This document shows positions 25,001 through 39,500 of a stretch of 64,000 nucleotides of DNA, in pieces (position 1 is the first letter of the stretch; each line of letters opens with the position of its first letter). Both the position numbers and the translations under genes were made by a program. Source of the stretch: Dendrobium chrysotoxum (taxonomy: Eukaryota; Streptophyta; Magnoliopsida; Asparagales; Orchidaceae); contig CM034313.1 of NCBI GenBank assembly GCA_019925795.1, positions 83,793,663-83,857,662 of the forward strand, in the 5' to 3' direction. The notes beneath the pieces were generated by a model, which was not told the origin of the DNA, ran no database searches, and saw only the letters and a program-made list of their open reading frames with translations.

Positions 25001-28000
25001 GCTGAAGACTGCATGCTATTTGGCTGACTGAAGCATAGCGAAACTGGTACCGTGCGTGAGTCAGAACCGAGTCTCGAAGCAGGTCGGGCTGATGGTTGGG
25101 CTTCCAAGTGCGGAAGTCTAGATCGGGCGGATTAGGAGGTCGTGAGCTCGATGTAGGAAGAGAAGCCGCCGTACTTGGAGTCATTGGACGAGCTCAAGGT
25201 GGAGCCTGTTTAGCTGAGGAAGGCCGCCACAAGCGTGGCCTGGTACCGTGCAGGTCAGATCGGCGAGATTCTCACAAATGCGAGCCAAGGGCCTGGTAGT
25301 TGGTAAAGTCGCTGTTATATATTTTAAGGTGGAGCCGGACAAATTAGCAAGAACAGTGGATTGGTGTGTTGGTGCAAGTGGATCATGAAAGGAAATAAGT
25401 GTTAGAGCAGGAGTTGTCCGAAGAAAGGGTTGTTTGTTTTTTAGCTCGCCTTGGTTTCTTGAGTGAGAAGGAAGAAGAGAGAGGTGGTGAAATCTTGGGA
25501 TTTCTGTGTGTGTGAAGAAGGTGAACCCATCTTGTTTTCCTCTATCTTGTTCTTCTTCTTTGAAAAAGACAATCGCAAAGGGATTGTCGATTGGAAGCGA
25601 GTTTCATGCCGTAAGCTCTTTTGTTCGGTGTTTTGAGTCGGGTGTGAGAGCAAGAAAGGGCTGGATCTTTGTTAACGGTTGTGCTGAGCTTCTTGTGGGT
25701 GAGAGAAGATGTGAGGAGGTGAAATCTTGGGATTTCTGTCTGTAAAGAAGGTGAACCCTTCTTGTTCTCCTCTTCTTTGTTCTTCGTCTCCAAGAAAGAC
25801 AATAGGTTGTGATTGTCTGTTGGAAGCCGGTTGGTACCGTAAGATCTTGTTCCTTAGCTAAACGCTGGAAGTGTAGGTGTGTTGATACCTGTTGTGCTCT
25901 CGGTTTTGGGGCTACATCCCCTGGTTCACCCAATTTGTTATTTTTTGTTGCTCTTATTTTAAAGATCTGATCAGATCTTGAGTTCTTTGATTGTAAATCT
26001 GGACCAAGGTGGAGATTGTGAAGTGTTGGTCCATGATTTAGTTTAGGTTGATCCTACATGTTATCTCACCATTGTATAACTCTATAAATAGAGGCTTTGT
26101 ATGATGTATTAGTTGGGGAAAATTAATAAAGCTTTAGGTATTTTCTTCCTCAAATTCTGTCTCTCTCTCTCCTCCCTCTCTCTCTCTCTTGCAAGAAGAG
26201 CTCAAGATGAGCTCAAGACCATCTTTCTCCTGAATTTTTTCTTAACATAAAGAAATAACATATTCTGAAACAATGTTGAGGACAATCTGTACAAGTTTAC
26301 AACATGAAGTTTAGAAGATAAGTATTGATTTTGGGAGTTATCCTTGGGGATGTCGTGCTCATCAATTACAATTCTAGGCTTTTCTCCCAAATTGCTCATG
26401 AACTTTGAGTTTCATATCGTGAACCATCGCTAGGACAGTACCATTGCAATGGCAATATAATGGGGAAAAAAAAAACAAGGCAAAAGGAGAAGTCCCAAGA
26501 ACCTTTAGAAGGGTACAGATTTCTTCGTTAAAAAATAAAGAAGAGAAAAAGTTCACACAATGTTACTAAGCCTACCACAGCGGAAAAAAAAAACCACTAG
26601 AAAGCTCTATGGCATTAATTATATGTAGCCACGCCAAGGAAAAATGTTGGAAACTGCAATGATAACTATGAGGGACAATATCGAGCTGAATCGAAGGGTG
26701 AGGGTGTACATGTCTCAATCACTTCTGAAAATGTTTAAGCATATAACAATGAAATTATCACCTATTGTGGATGATTGGCAGAAGTTATCCATGGTAGGGT
26801 TACATAAAAGCAAGCAAGAGATAGGGCTACAAATGATTCAAGCGTGTTCGACAAGCTACTCAAAATCATTTAAAGCTCGATAAGAAATTCAAGATAAAGC
26901 TTATTAAGAAACTTGATCAAGTTTCGATAAAAAACTCATAAACAAGATGGTTAAAAAACTTAATTAAGACTCATTAAACAAATGGTGAACAAACTAGTTT
27001 GAATTCTTCAAAATTATCAGAATTTAATATCATAAGTAATCATTAATTAATAATTCATAAACTAATTAAATATGATAACATCTACTAAATATTAAATTAT
27101 AAAGTCTTAATTTCTTTAACATCTTCTCTCAAAAAACCCCTTAATCTAAAATCCCCAAACCTCAGCTTTCACTCCTAAAAGCGTGCCTCCGTAAAATTCC
27201 AAAAACCTTATCTTTCTTATGTAAATCTTATTCAGAGTCGTACTGGGGCTTTCGTTTTTTAAATGATTGGCAGATAGTTGCTTTTGGACCCGATATACTA
27301 ACTGATTATAGATTGTGTTAATTATTTCATTTACCCCATTATATATTAGTTGTTCGAATAGGGATTCTCGATCATTTAACAAGAGCCCTTCCATCAGGTT
27401 ATTGATTTTGTAATCAATGAACATTTTTTTCACATAACTGTTTTGAAATTATTGATCAAGTTCTGAGCCCTACTGAGTCTTCCTTTTCTTACTGCAAGGA
27501 ATGAATTGTCTGCTAATTGTTTTGTTTTCCCATTATCTTTTAGCTGTTCGGTTAGAGATTATAAATTATTTTATAAAACCCAATATAATAAGTCAATTTC
27601 AGAAGTGAATTTTAGTTTATTAAAAAATATAAAAGTTTCATTGTATTATAATCTTCTGCTTACTGGAATGCTTATTTAAGTGTTCATTTAGAAGCCCATT
27701 CAAATAAAATTTCATTTTATGAGCTTGACAAGGTACTCATTTATTAGATTGATAAGGCTAGACAGATTTGCTCGTTTATAGTCTCGATAAGGCTTGATAA
27801 TTTTTTTCATTAATAGGCTCAATAATTTTGGTTTGGTAAGCCAACGAACAACTCGATATTAGGACTCGTTAAGCTCGATAAGTCTAATATGATCCAAGCA
27901 TAAGCCGAGCTCAAACCAAGCGCAGACATCTATAATTTCATACGAACAAAGCTCAAACACAAATGAGAAAGCTCAAATCGAGCTGTCCGGGGCTGTTTTG

Positions 28001-30535
28001 GGGCTTTTTGGGTAGATTCTTGCAGCAGTTTTCTCTTTCGAACCGCTGTTTTTGGGGTGGAAATCTGGATTTTAGAGTCCAACAAAGATCCGAGGACCTA
28101 TGGCGGGAAAAAAGGTGAGAGTACTAGAATGGGAGATCGAAATGAAATCTGAAATTTTAAATCTCCAAACTCAAGTTTCAAATTTAAAAAGTGAAAATTA
28201 AGTAGTCCATGAGAAGATCGACTTGAAATTTTCCATCCTGGAGGAGATGTTGAAGAAATTGCTTGAGGGTCAAACAAAAAAATCGCCGTCGGAGGGTAGG
28301 GAAGCAGTCGACAACCATGGAAATGGGGAAAACTCTAAGCCAATCAGACGAAGGGAAGATCAAGAGGTGGAGATTTTGGAGGAAGCAGACAAAATGCCTC
28401 CCCTAGGGCCTATTCCTAGGGAGGAGTTAGGTAGAGGGTAAATGTGGAGAGGTGTGAGGGGGTGTGGCATGAGTGGAGGAGGGGTGTTGAGTTTGAAAGG
28501 AGATGGGTTGAATTTGAAAGGCGAGGGCTTGATTATGATCGAAGATGTGTTGAATTTGAAAGGAGAGGGCTGAATATGATCAAAGGGGTGCTGAATTTGA
28601 AGGGAGAATGTGGGTTTGTGATGAAAAGTTTGGGTACGAGCGGAGAAAGGATGATTGGCACAAATGGGGGGAACCACCCCCTTGGGGAATGGGAAACTTT
28701 CGAGGAAGCAAGGGTGACGGAGGAGATATGAGAGTGAGAAAACTAAATATGTCTATTTTTAAGGGAGAGGATACACATGGGTGGATCTACAGGGTGTAAA
28801 GGTATTTTACCGTCAATAGGTTAACGGAGGAGGAGAGACTGATGGCAGTCAGGATGTGCTTGGAGGGGAAAGTGTTGGCCTGGTACCAGTGGAGGGATAC
28901 GAGGCGACCCATACGGACCTGGAGGGAATTTAAGGACTGCTTGTTGGAACGTTTCGGGGCACAGATGTAGGAACCGAACTCTTCAAGTTCTCACCATTTG
29001 TGATAATGACGAACTTGAGAAAGAAGTCGTCTTTCCACCTCACGGACAAGGTGGGTCATTGGGAGGGGGGTATTGTTAGACCGGCAAGACCAGCACAAGG
29101 AGGGCAGGCTGAACCAACCCTAGGGCTAGCAAGCCATCGGCCCCCTTGTGGGGCCCATTACTTGAAGAGGAGGGGGCGGATTAGGCAGGTTTTGATATAG
29201 GGAGAGGCTATTTAGTAAATTGGAGTTGTATTTGTATGCTTTAAATAGATTAGATTGTCTAGGGTTAGGGATATCTTGATATTTGCTGAATTTTGGAGAG
29301 TTCCTAGGGTTTGTTTGGGCTCTAGCTACCGGCTAAAGATTGGTAAAGACGGATCCTCCTCTCCAATTGAGGATCGAATGTATCTTTGCTGAAATTCAAA
29401 TTCCGCAAGGAAAACTCTTGTTCTTACAAGCATTTCCTATCAAATATTGATACAACAGGAGCGGGAGCCACAGGAGAGGTGGGCTGATTTGAAGGGGATT
29501 AATTAGGAAATATTTTCTAATTGAAGAGGGAAAATTTGGGGGCTGATTTGGAGGAGATTAATTAAAAAATGTTTCCTAATTGAAGAGGGCAGATTTGGGG
29601 GCTTATTTGGAGGAGATTAATTAGAAAATGTTTCCTAATTGAAGAGGGCAGATTTGGGGGCTTATTTGAAGGGGATTAATTAGGAAATTTTTCCTAATTG
29701 AAGAAGGCTGATTTAGGGGCTGATTTGGGAGAAAAATAATTAAGAAAATTGGGCAGATTTGGGAGGGAACTGGGGGAGAGCTGTTTGAGTATTTGCTATT
29801 TAGTGTTTGCTTTAAGTAGGTGATTTTCCTATGGTTAGGGTTATGTGTTGTTTGCTGAATTTAGATTATTCTTAGGGTGTTTGGGCTCTAGCCGGTGGCT
29901 AGAGATTTGGGAGAGCCGGATCTTCCTCTCCAATTGAAGATCCACTTGTATCTTGTCATTCTTTCATAAAACATTCAATAAAAAGTGTTATTGTGTGTTT
30001 TATTCCTGATTTTCTTGTTGTTGATTTTCTGAAATTGCTGAAATTAGATTTCACCCAAGGCTTTTTTCCAAATTTCTGCAAGCACTTCCTAACAGGTTGT
30101 TCCCCATAGCAGACCATCAAGCAAGGTATCAAGCTTATTTCAGACGTGCTGCTGTCAAACCATTAAATGTATTGAAATTCCATCATTGAAATAAAGAGAT
30201 TAGAAAGCAAGTTCCATAATTGAATAATGGAGTCATGCAACCTAGCAATTTGCCTTTAGATCATCCGTCATGATGCTTTCTAAGAAGGATGACACAGAGA
30301 CTATATGCTTTCTAAGAAGGATGACACAGAGACTATATGCCGATTGCCACATTCTTAACAAAAGAATGACAATGAGCTATTATTCATTATCATGCATCAA
30401 CGCACTAAATGATCGATAGAAGAAACCACCTTCACCAAGATTGATCTCTAATGTGGCTATCATCAAATGTGCATCAAGGAGATAAGACACATGGAAGTCT
30501 ACTTTCAAGACAAGATAAAGGCTATACAAGAGTAT

Positions 30536-30582
<47 letters not shown>

Positions 30583-33500
30583 AAAAAACAAAAAAATTAA
30601 AAAAATTTAAAAAAATTAAAAAAATATTTTTTAAAAAAAAGGGCTATACAAGAGTATGCTAATGCCATTCGTGAGGTGGATAAATGGTGTTTTGCAACCT
30701 TGTGTGACATCGTTATTAGCTATATAAACGATATATCAGTCTTCAACAAATTATAATAAGGGAATCAAGAGCATCTACCAATGGTGTTCCATCTACTGGA
30801 ACACCATTAATTATAAGTGTGCATTCACTAACGTGGCTATCAACCTGGGATTTTAGGTGGGCAATGGAGAAATCAAAATCAATCCTACATATGTGTTTGC
30901 AATCAAGGAATGTCTTAGAACACAGGCAGTGACCAATGTATAGATTTTAATGAGAGACAGCTAAAATATTTGTCAGTATATCCATCATTTTTCAGTACAT
31001 AGCTCTCCTTTAAAAACTTAGATCCGGGCCAATACCAAATTTAAATGAGGCCAAAAGCAAGAAGATTCATTTCTCCTATTAAAAAAGAAGATTAGTGATA
31101 CCCTTATGCTAGCATTGCCAGATTTAGCGGCAATTGAGCTGGAGGTAGATGCCAGTGAATGTGAAATTGGCACATTACTAATCCAAGATGGAGATCCATT
31201 ATTTACAACATAGATGTTTCAGGGAGCCCAAGAGAACTTCCCCACCCACAACATAGTTATTAGCATTACTAAAGATCAAATAAAGGTTATGAACCAAGGC
31301 AATGGCATACATGCTACGAGGGCAAAACAACAAGCTTCCCAAAACCTAGGATAATAGTGGCATACTTTTAATTTACATTCAACAAATTCATGTGCTCCAA
31401 CCACAACAAAGATATCAGTTGAAATATTCCTAGGGTACTTAACATAAAGTCTCTTCCATCTTCATTTCGCCAGAACCCCTACTAGTCAAGGTGGAGTTGA
31501 AGGTGGACTGTTAATTAAAAATTACAGGTGCAATTTTATGATCAATAAGATATCATAAGAGAGAGATCAAGGCTGCAAAAGGTGGACTATTTGTAAAAAA
31601 TCATAGGCATATACATGAAGTGTTGGTCAACTTAGATAATATCCAGCCTTAGGATATGGCCTAATAAGGATAAAATCTAATGTATTTTATTTTAAAATTT
31701 AATGTTATCAAGTTCACTATTTGAAGATAAATTTGCCTATACTATGGATGGGACATATTATGTAAATGGCATCGAATAGTGCATATCATGATGCCTAGCA
31801 CGATGCGACGCACCTTCCACACCATTTGCATGGTGGGATGTTAAGGATGGGGACTTAAAATGGCGTTCGCTGTTTGCATAATGCACGAGAAACATGACAG
31901 ACTTTATAACATGTGCAATTTGCATAATCCACATTTTAATATTTTACATTTCCTTTAAAATAGTATGTGCAATGCTGTGTGCTATGCGTTGTAGTTCCAC
32001 AGGGACTTTTGTGCTATGGTGCACTATTTTGATATTAACAACTATGGGATATGGCTGTAAACAAACGGAGATTGAGTGAACTTAATTATTATTCATCTCA
32101 GCTAATTGAGTAAATGGGCCAAAATTTTATGCTTGTGTTTGACTTTTTACTCATCAAGTTGAACACAAGTTGTTCATAAATATAAAACCTATTTAAAAGA
32201 CTTATATAAATATATAAAATATACAAGTCATCACACATAGATGTAATTTTACATACAAGTGTACTGTACATGTATAAATATATGCATAAAATCTATATAG
32301 CTTCCTTCTATTGCGCTATGATGGCACATTTGTGTTTAACAGCCTTGTAACAAGAAAACTAAATTTGTACTAATTATCAGGTCAAATGCAAACGAACATG
32401 AAAAAAGAGCATTCTTGACAGCTCAAACTATGGAGTTTATTCACTAATTAGCTTCTTTCTATTATCGAATCAATTAATGATAAATAAGGCTATTTTTAAT
32501 TAATTCATGCTATAATAATTGCCTATAAATAAGCAACTGACCCAGTAATGAAAACACATTAAATTCCTCCCAAAATTCTCCTATCTTCCTCTCCAACAGC
32601 CAACAGCTACCAAAATCATTCAACCTTGATCCTGCTGCCATCCAGAAAACGTTGTTTGCTGCTGTCGTCACCTCTTAAAAGTGCTGAAATTCACCCATTA
32701 AACAGTAACCACCATACAAGATGCTGACAACCCTATAGCTACTGCTGCGATCAAACTCCCACTGTCAGCTACCTGGAAACAGTCATAATTTGCTGTTTTC
32801 AGCAAAAACAGCAGACCAGAAACAGTAAATCAACTGCTGTTTATTGAAGGGGAAGTCAAGACAGAGGAAGGAGTTGCAATCCAGGTGGGAGTCTAGGACA
32901 GAGTCGATCCTCTTTACAGCAAGAAAGAAAAAGAATCAGAGAAAGGAAGTTAAAAAAATCAGAGAAAGGAAGCTATCTATAGCAAGAAACCTAAACTTGA
33001 GGTACCTTTAATTTGATTGATTGATGTCAAAAGAATTTCTATACTTTTTCAGCTGAAACCTAATTGTTCTAGCCTATTATAGTGGGCTTATGCTATAATA
33101 TTAAGAGAATGGCTACATATCAATTCAATGCATATAGATATCATCAAGCATATATGCACTTGATTCCAAACCATCTAAAAGTCTCTACATATTGAAATCA
33201 CAATTATCATATAATGCAATCAAAACCATTCATTGTAAAATTTTTATGCATTCAATTGATTATCAAATGACTATAAAATTCTTAAAATTATGCATTCTTA
33301 AAATCATGCATATCATATTAGTTTTAATGATGTTAAAGAGAATATGATTTTGATTTTGCATTTGACGATGACATCAAATTTTAATAGGGAGGTGCTACTG
33401 ATTATCATCAAGAAGAGAAGTGCAACCCTTATTTGAAAGTAATTTTAAGGAAGTTCGTGGATGATATGCGCTTTCTTTTGTCAAATATCGGGTAGGGCTC

Positions 33501-36500
33501 ATACCAACCAAAAAATTTCTTCTGAAAACACAATCATCACAAGCTGTCACATTTCATAAAATTCAGAAATCAAATGGCATATAAGATAGAAAAGAAAAGC
33601 GCATAAACATTAAGGAAACTCTTAGTTTTTCCATATTAGAGGGGCTACATGTTTTCCTTCTTCGTATAGATGGTTTCCGTTTGAATCCCATCGACGGAAT
33701 ATTTCCAAAACCAAATCGTACTGGATACCGCTTATGACAAAATAAGAGACCCGAAACAATAAAATACAGTACAACAATAACAACAATAACAAGCCTTTGT
33801 CCCACTACGTGGGGTCGGCAACATGAATCCTTTTTCTCCATTGTGTCCGGTTCAAAGTCAAATTCTCGTTTAAATCTAATAGAGAAAGATCATTTCTAAT
33901 ATTTTCTAACCAAGTCTTTTTAGGTCTACCTCTACCTTTCTTAACATAAGTCAAATCTAATACCTCTACTTTCCTAACTGGGTCATCGGAAGGCCGCCGT
34001 TTTATATGACCAAACCATCTAAGGCGACTCTCTCTAATCTTATCCTCCACTGGAGCTACTCCAACCTTTTCACGTATATGCTCATTTCGTATCCTGTCTC
34101 TAAGAGTAAATCCACTCATCCACCTAAGCATCCTCATCTCCGCAACACATAACTTAGTATTGTGCTTCTCTTTTAATGGCCAACATTCTGCACCATAAAG
34201 CATTGCAGGTCTCACCACCATCTTATAGAATTTTCCCTTAAGTTTAAGGGGGACTTGTCTATCACACAACAAGCCCGATGCATTCCTCCACTTCAACCAT
34301 CCAACTTGAATTCTACTGATAACATCCCCATCTATTTCACCATCACTCTGAACAATAGATCCAAGATATCTAAAACTTGTACTCTTATTAATGACTTGAT
34401 CGCCCAAAGTCACAATCCCCTCACTAGGTCTATTACTGCTAAAATTACACTCCATATATTCAGTTTTAGATCTACTCAAGCGAAAACCTTTAGACTCTAA
34501 GGTTGATCTCCAGACTTCAAGTTTACCTTCAACTCCCTCTTTAGTCTTGTCAACAAGAAGAATATCATCAGCAAAAAGCATACACCAGGGTACATCCTCT
34601 TGTAAATGTCTAGTGAGAACATCCATGACTAACGCGAAAAGATATGGGCTTAAAGCTGATCCTTGATGTAATCCAACCGAAATAGGGAAATACTTGGTCA
34701 AACCACCTTGTGTTTGAACACAAGTAGTAGCTCCTTCATACATATCTTTAATGATTTGAATATAAGCATTATTAACTCCTTTCTTTTCAAGAACTCTCCA
34801 TAGCACTTCTCTTGGAACTTTATCATATGCTTTCTCTAAATCAATAAATATCATATGTAGATCCTCCTTATTCTCCCTATATTTCTCCATCAAACCTCTC
34901 AATAAATATATGGCTTCCATAGTAGACCTACCAGGCATGAATCCAAATTGATTTTGAGAAACATTAGTATCACGCCGCAGCCTACGCTCCATAACTCGCT
35001 CCCATAGTTTTAAAGTGTGACACATTAACTTAATTCCTCTATAATTCGCACAATCTTGTGCATCACCTTTATTCTTATAAATAGGAATCAATACACTCAT
35101 TCTCCACGCATCTGGCATCTTTTTAGTCTTCAAAATATTATTAAAAAGTTTAGTTAGCCAAGAAATTCCTTCATCTCCTAAGCATTTCCACATCTCTATT
35201 GGGATATCATCAGGTCCAACAGCTTTTCCACACTTCATTTTCTTTAAAGCCTCTCTAACTTCGGTTTTACTAATACACCGATAAAAACAGAAATCTTTAT
35301 TTTCATTTAGGATGCTAAGGTCACTAAAGTCAATTGTATTCCTACAATCTTCATTAAAAAGTTTATCAAAATATCTCATCCACCTTTGTTGAATATCATC
35401 TTCTAAGAAAAGTACTTTTTGATCTTCATCCTTAATACACTTCACTTGAATTAAATCCTTACTACTCCTATCTTTTTGTTTGGCTAGCTTATACATATAT
35501 CTTTCTCCCTCCTTAGTATCTAATCTATTATATAAATCATTAAAAGCTAAGATCTTTGCATCACATATTGCTTTCTTAGAATCCTTACATGCCTCTTTAT
35601 ATCTTTCCCAATTATCAGAATTTTTACATCTAAACCAATTTTTATAACAAATCTTCTTATTTTTTATCTTTTCTTGCACAATTGGATTCCACCACCAGCT
35701 ATTTTTACTATTAGGGGTTTTTCCCTTTGATACTCCAAACACATCTTTAGCAATATTTTTAATATCACTAACCACTTTTTCCCACATAACATTAGCATCC
35801 TCATGTACAAATAAAATCTTAGAATCTAAAATCTTACTCTCAAAAATATTTTTATTAATATTCTTTAAATGCCCCCATCTAATCCTAGAAAATCGCTTTA
35901 CTTTATTTTTTATTTTCTGTCCTTTCATCTTAAAGTCTAAAACTAATAAGCGATGTTAGGTACATAAACTTTCACTCGGAATAACTTTACAATCTTTGCA
36001 ATCTAAACGATCTACTTTTCTTATAAGAAAATAATCAATCTGAGTTTTACTATAACTATTCTTATAAGTGATGAGATGCTCATCTCTTTTCTTAAATAAG
36101 GTATTAGCAATTAAAAAATCATAAGCTAAAGAAAAATCTAGTATGGTCTTACCACTTTCATTAGTCATTCCAAACCCATATCCACCATGAATGCTTTTAA
36201 AATCATTTACCTCTCTACCAACATGTCCATTTAAATCTCCTCCAATAAAAAATTTTTCTTCAAGAGGTATCTTTTGAATTAATTCTTCTAAATCTTCCCA
36301 AAATTTTAATTTTGAACGCATATCCAAACCTACTTGAGGAGCATAAGCACTTATAATATTAATAATCTTAGCATCAACAACAATCTTTAAAGCCATAATT
36401 CTATCTCCAATTCTATTAATATTTATAACATTATCCTTCAAACTCTTATCTATAATCACGCCTACACCATTTCTAGTACGACTCTTACCTAAATACCAAA

Positions 36501-39500
36501 CTTTAAATCCTAAACTATCAATCTCCTTAGCCTTCTCTCCAACCCATTTAGTTTCCTGAATGCACAAAATATTTATCTTCCTATGAATCATAATATCTAT
36601 TAATTCCATTAATCTTCCTGTAAGGGAACCTATATTCCAAGTTACTATCCTAATATTAGTATCATGGACTAGCTTCTTTGCCCACATCCGTCCTTGATGT
36701 GGGAACCCTTGCCTATTTAACACTGCACTCGGGCGCCGATGCAGCGGCCCTTGCACACTTTTCACTGTATTCAGGCCATACAGTGCGTCGCTTCTAGGGA
36801 ACGCCCTAGCATTAACACAATTTATTAAAGGATTCATGTCATGGTTATTCGACAAGTTTTACGCTGGCTGTCGACTACCTAACGCAACCCTCCACTTTTC
36901 TCAAACAATAAAATACAGTAATACAAAAAAATATATTAAGGTTTTCACAGCAGTATGAAATTTAGATGTGCAGAACAGCAACAAGAACTATGAAATTAGG
37001 TTTCAGCTGAACTGCATCTCAAATGAGCGAGCAAGCTTCTTTCAAAGTTTAAACCTATAACGTGCTAATCCATTAACAATACCAGAGGAGAGAAGGCTGG
37101 TTCAGGATGCCCCTCCAACTTTCAGTTATTCCTCATTGAAACGTTGATGCTAAGGCTAAGGTTCCATTGGATTTTCTCATGACTTGTGAATTCGGGTAAT
37201 GTTAATCATGCAGGTTTGGTGCGACTTACGCAAGGTTTATCCGTGCGACTTCAACGTATCCCCCTGCTTTTATTGATGTCATTTTCATGACTTATCCCTG
37301 CGTGGTTTCTACATGTGGTATTTCCAAAGTTTCAGAAGGACCAAGCTAGGAATAAAAAACTGGTTTTATTGTGATTGGAGATAGGGGGCAATATCATTTA
37401 AAATAAGGGATGTTGAAACATGTAAAAAAAATAACTAACGCTTATTAAAAAATTTTACATCCCAAATTCATGTACTTTTTGGATGCAAGTCCCTCGAGTA
37501 TAATGTAAGTATTGATTGCCACCTTTAGGAGGAATTCATCTCCTTTACCAATATTAGGCCTAGATTTAAGTAAATTCTTACCTTTGTTATTATTAGTTTA
37601 TATATTATGTGACTGGTTTGTGAGCATAATTGATTTTGGTCAATTATATCATAATATGGAATTTCCAATTGTTGCATGTCGATTGAAGTGTATTTTTTTA
37701 TGATTTAAAATTTCTTGTAGAATTTCTAATTGGATAGTCATTGAATTAACATTTTAAGATAACATTGTATTGTTTCTAGTTTTCGTCTAAACGAAGTAAA
37801 TATATTAATTTGTGGTTTGTAAATTATAAATTTATTTTTTTGCACCTGGATTTAATTCATTGCATCATTTCATTGCATTAGAAAATTCTAGACCCTAAAA
37901 CATCCTACATCAAAAACTTGAAAGATCACATGTCAAATTTGTATTGGGCTTAAGCGGAGATTTGAATTTTAGGGCTTACATATACCTTGAATAATTTTGT
38001 GTATCTTTGACACATTTTCTCCTACAAGGACCAACAAACTAATTTTCACGGAAAAAGATTATCATTTCAAAATTAAAAGTCATATGAGAATCCTCTTTTG
38101 CACAATATATTTTTACAATAACTTCCCTAACAAAAAAAAAATGACCCCCTTAATCTTCTAGTCATACAACCATAATTGATTCTTCAATACTATGTAATTT
38201 TTTTAAGAATATCTTTCATTACCCTCAAATAACTCAATTATATGGCCCATCAATTTGATTTTTCTCTAATTGCAACAAGTTTGAACATCCTTGTTCTTAA
38301 ATAATAGTGCCAAATATTTCTTTAATTATCTGACGTCCATTTAGTTTTTAAGACTTTCTTTATTTGCTACATAAATTACTTCAATATCACCTATAACTCT
38401 TTGAATCTCAATAGTTCTAAATTTGTGTCTATGCAACATCTTCACTTCAAAGATAACTTAACACACCTTTTATTCCATGATTCAATTCATCAGCTTTCTA
38501 AAATATTTTTATTAAACTCTATTTCAAAAATTTTCAAACTAATATTTCCATCTTTACTTTTGTATGTATATCTTCTTTATCATTCCTTAGCTTTCTAAGA
38601 TCTCTTTTTATCATTCTTCGGTACCTAAACTGCATTGCAAATCAATAGTATAGATATTCTTTATTTATTACCCTTAATGCAAAACTTCTAGCTTCCCTGC
38701 AATCATTCCATATCTCAATATAATGAGTTTAGCAATTTTAAAAGCTCAGCTTTCCTTAATGCCTTTTGCAACTTCTCATTCTGCCACCATTTCCTTGTGT
38801 ATGTGTCAGTGGCACAATATCTACAATCTTTTTTAAGAGTTCCTAAAATTTCTATGATAAATTTATTAGCGCAATTAATCATTCTCCCACATTAAACTTG
38901 ATTAAATTTAAGGTTCTAGCTTCTTTTTAAACATGCTAACATAGTAGAAATAACTGGTGCTCGTGAAGTCTGGTTTAATGGGATATACCGCTACTACAAA
39001 TGTTTCTTTTCAAAAACTATAATAGAACATTTTTTGTGTGCGGAAAACTTAAATAAGAAATTCATAAACCATCAGTGCACCCATTGCACAAATTCACAAT
39101 TATGTGAAAAATCGTTCACGCCACACTGCACAACACATATTATAGAAGGACGCAACACGCAAATTGTTCCTTGCACATCTGAAGTCTGATTCTCACATCT
39201 GTGAGAAGGCAGAGTGCGTTTGATTTCTTTAATGAAGAATGACAGGCAGCTAACTAGATGGCCGCAAAATCATCCACCCTCAGTTTTTCTGTCTGAAGCA
39301 ATCTGATCCTGGAGGTACTGTCTTGTGGGGCACTTGCATTATTTTGTTACTCAAGGGTCATAGACTAGTGCATGCAAGTAACTAGTTAATGAATTTTTTG
39401 AAAAGTCAAATTACCCTACATAAAATAAACCAAAAGGTTGGGATACCTATCTTGGGAAGAAACAAATTCCCACAAATATCAAATATGGTTTTGATGAGGA

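Larger units (their letters stand above)
23678..26247 (+). mobile_element. Small non-autonomous LTR retrotransposon, complete
   Basis: The 233-bp 5' LTR (23678-23910) and 231-bp 3' LTR (26017-26247) start TGTGAAGTG and end CTTAACA. The only length difference seen is 2 bp in a CT run. Target duplication TAAAG lies at 23673-23677 and 26248-26252. The initiator-Met primer site TGGTATCAGAGC is at 23914-23925, and a purine tract AAGGTGGAGA precedes the 3' LTR. The 2.1-kb interior is GC-richer than its surroundings, has no gag or pol motif, and holds a duplicated ~140-bp block (25476 and 25710). Transposition would need proteins in trans. The near-identical LTRs imply recent insertion. Confidence 0.85.
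23222..26480 (+). pseudogene. Decayed Ty3/gypsy gag split by an LTR element
   Basis: Plus-strand translation of about 23446-23672 gives gag-like text with stops (FDAWIDKLEIYF, then RLKLSDHALAWWN, then MRYVKDW). The same gag core continues after the inserted LTR element, from 26248 to about 26450, including LGVILGDVVLINYNSR-like text. In intact gags these parts are contiguous. The frame has several stops and shifts, so it encodes nothing now. Confidence 0.6.

Noticed and set aside
23905..25933. Many 60-130-codon ORFs on both strands
   Set aside because: All lie inside the small LTR element; no gag, pol or host domain and no frame consistent over its length.
38150..38900. Possible antisense LINE coding remnant (WWQNEKLQ-like)
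   Set aside because: One short suggestive string only; neighbouring frames do not give consistent RT or endonuclease motifs.
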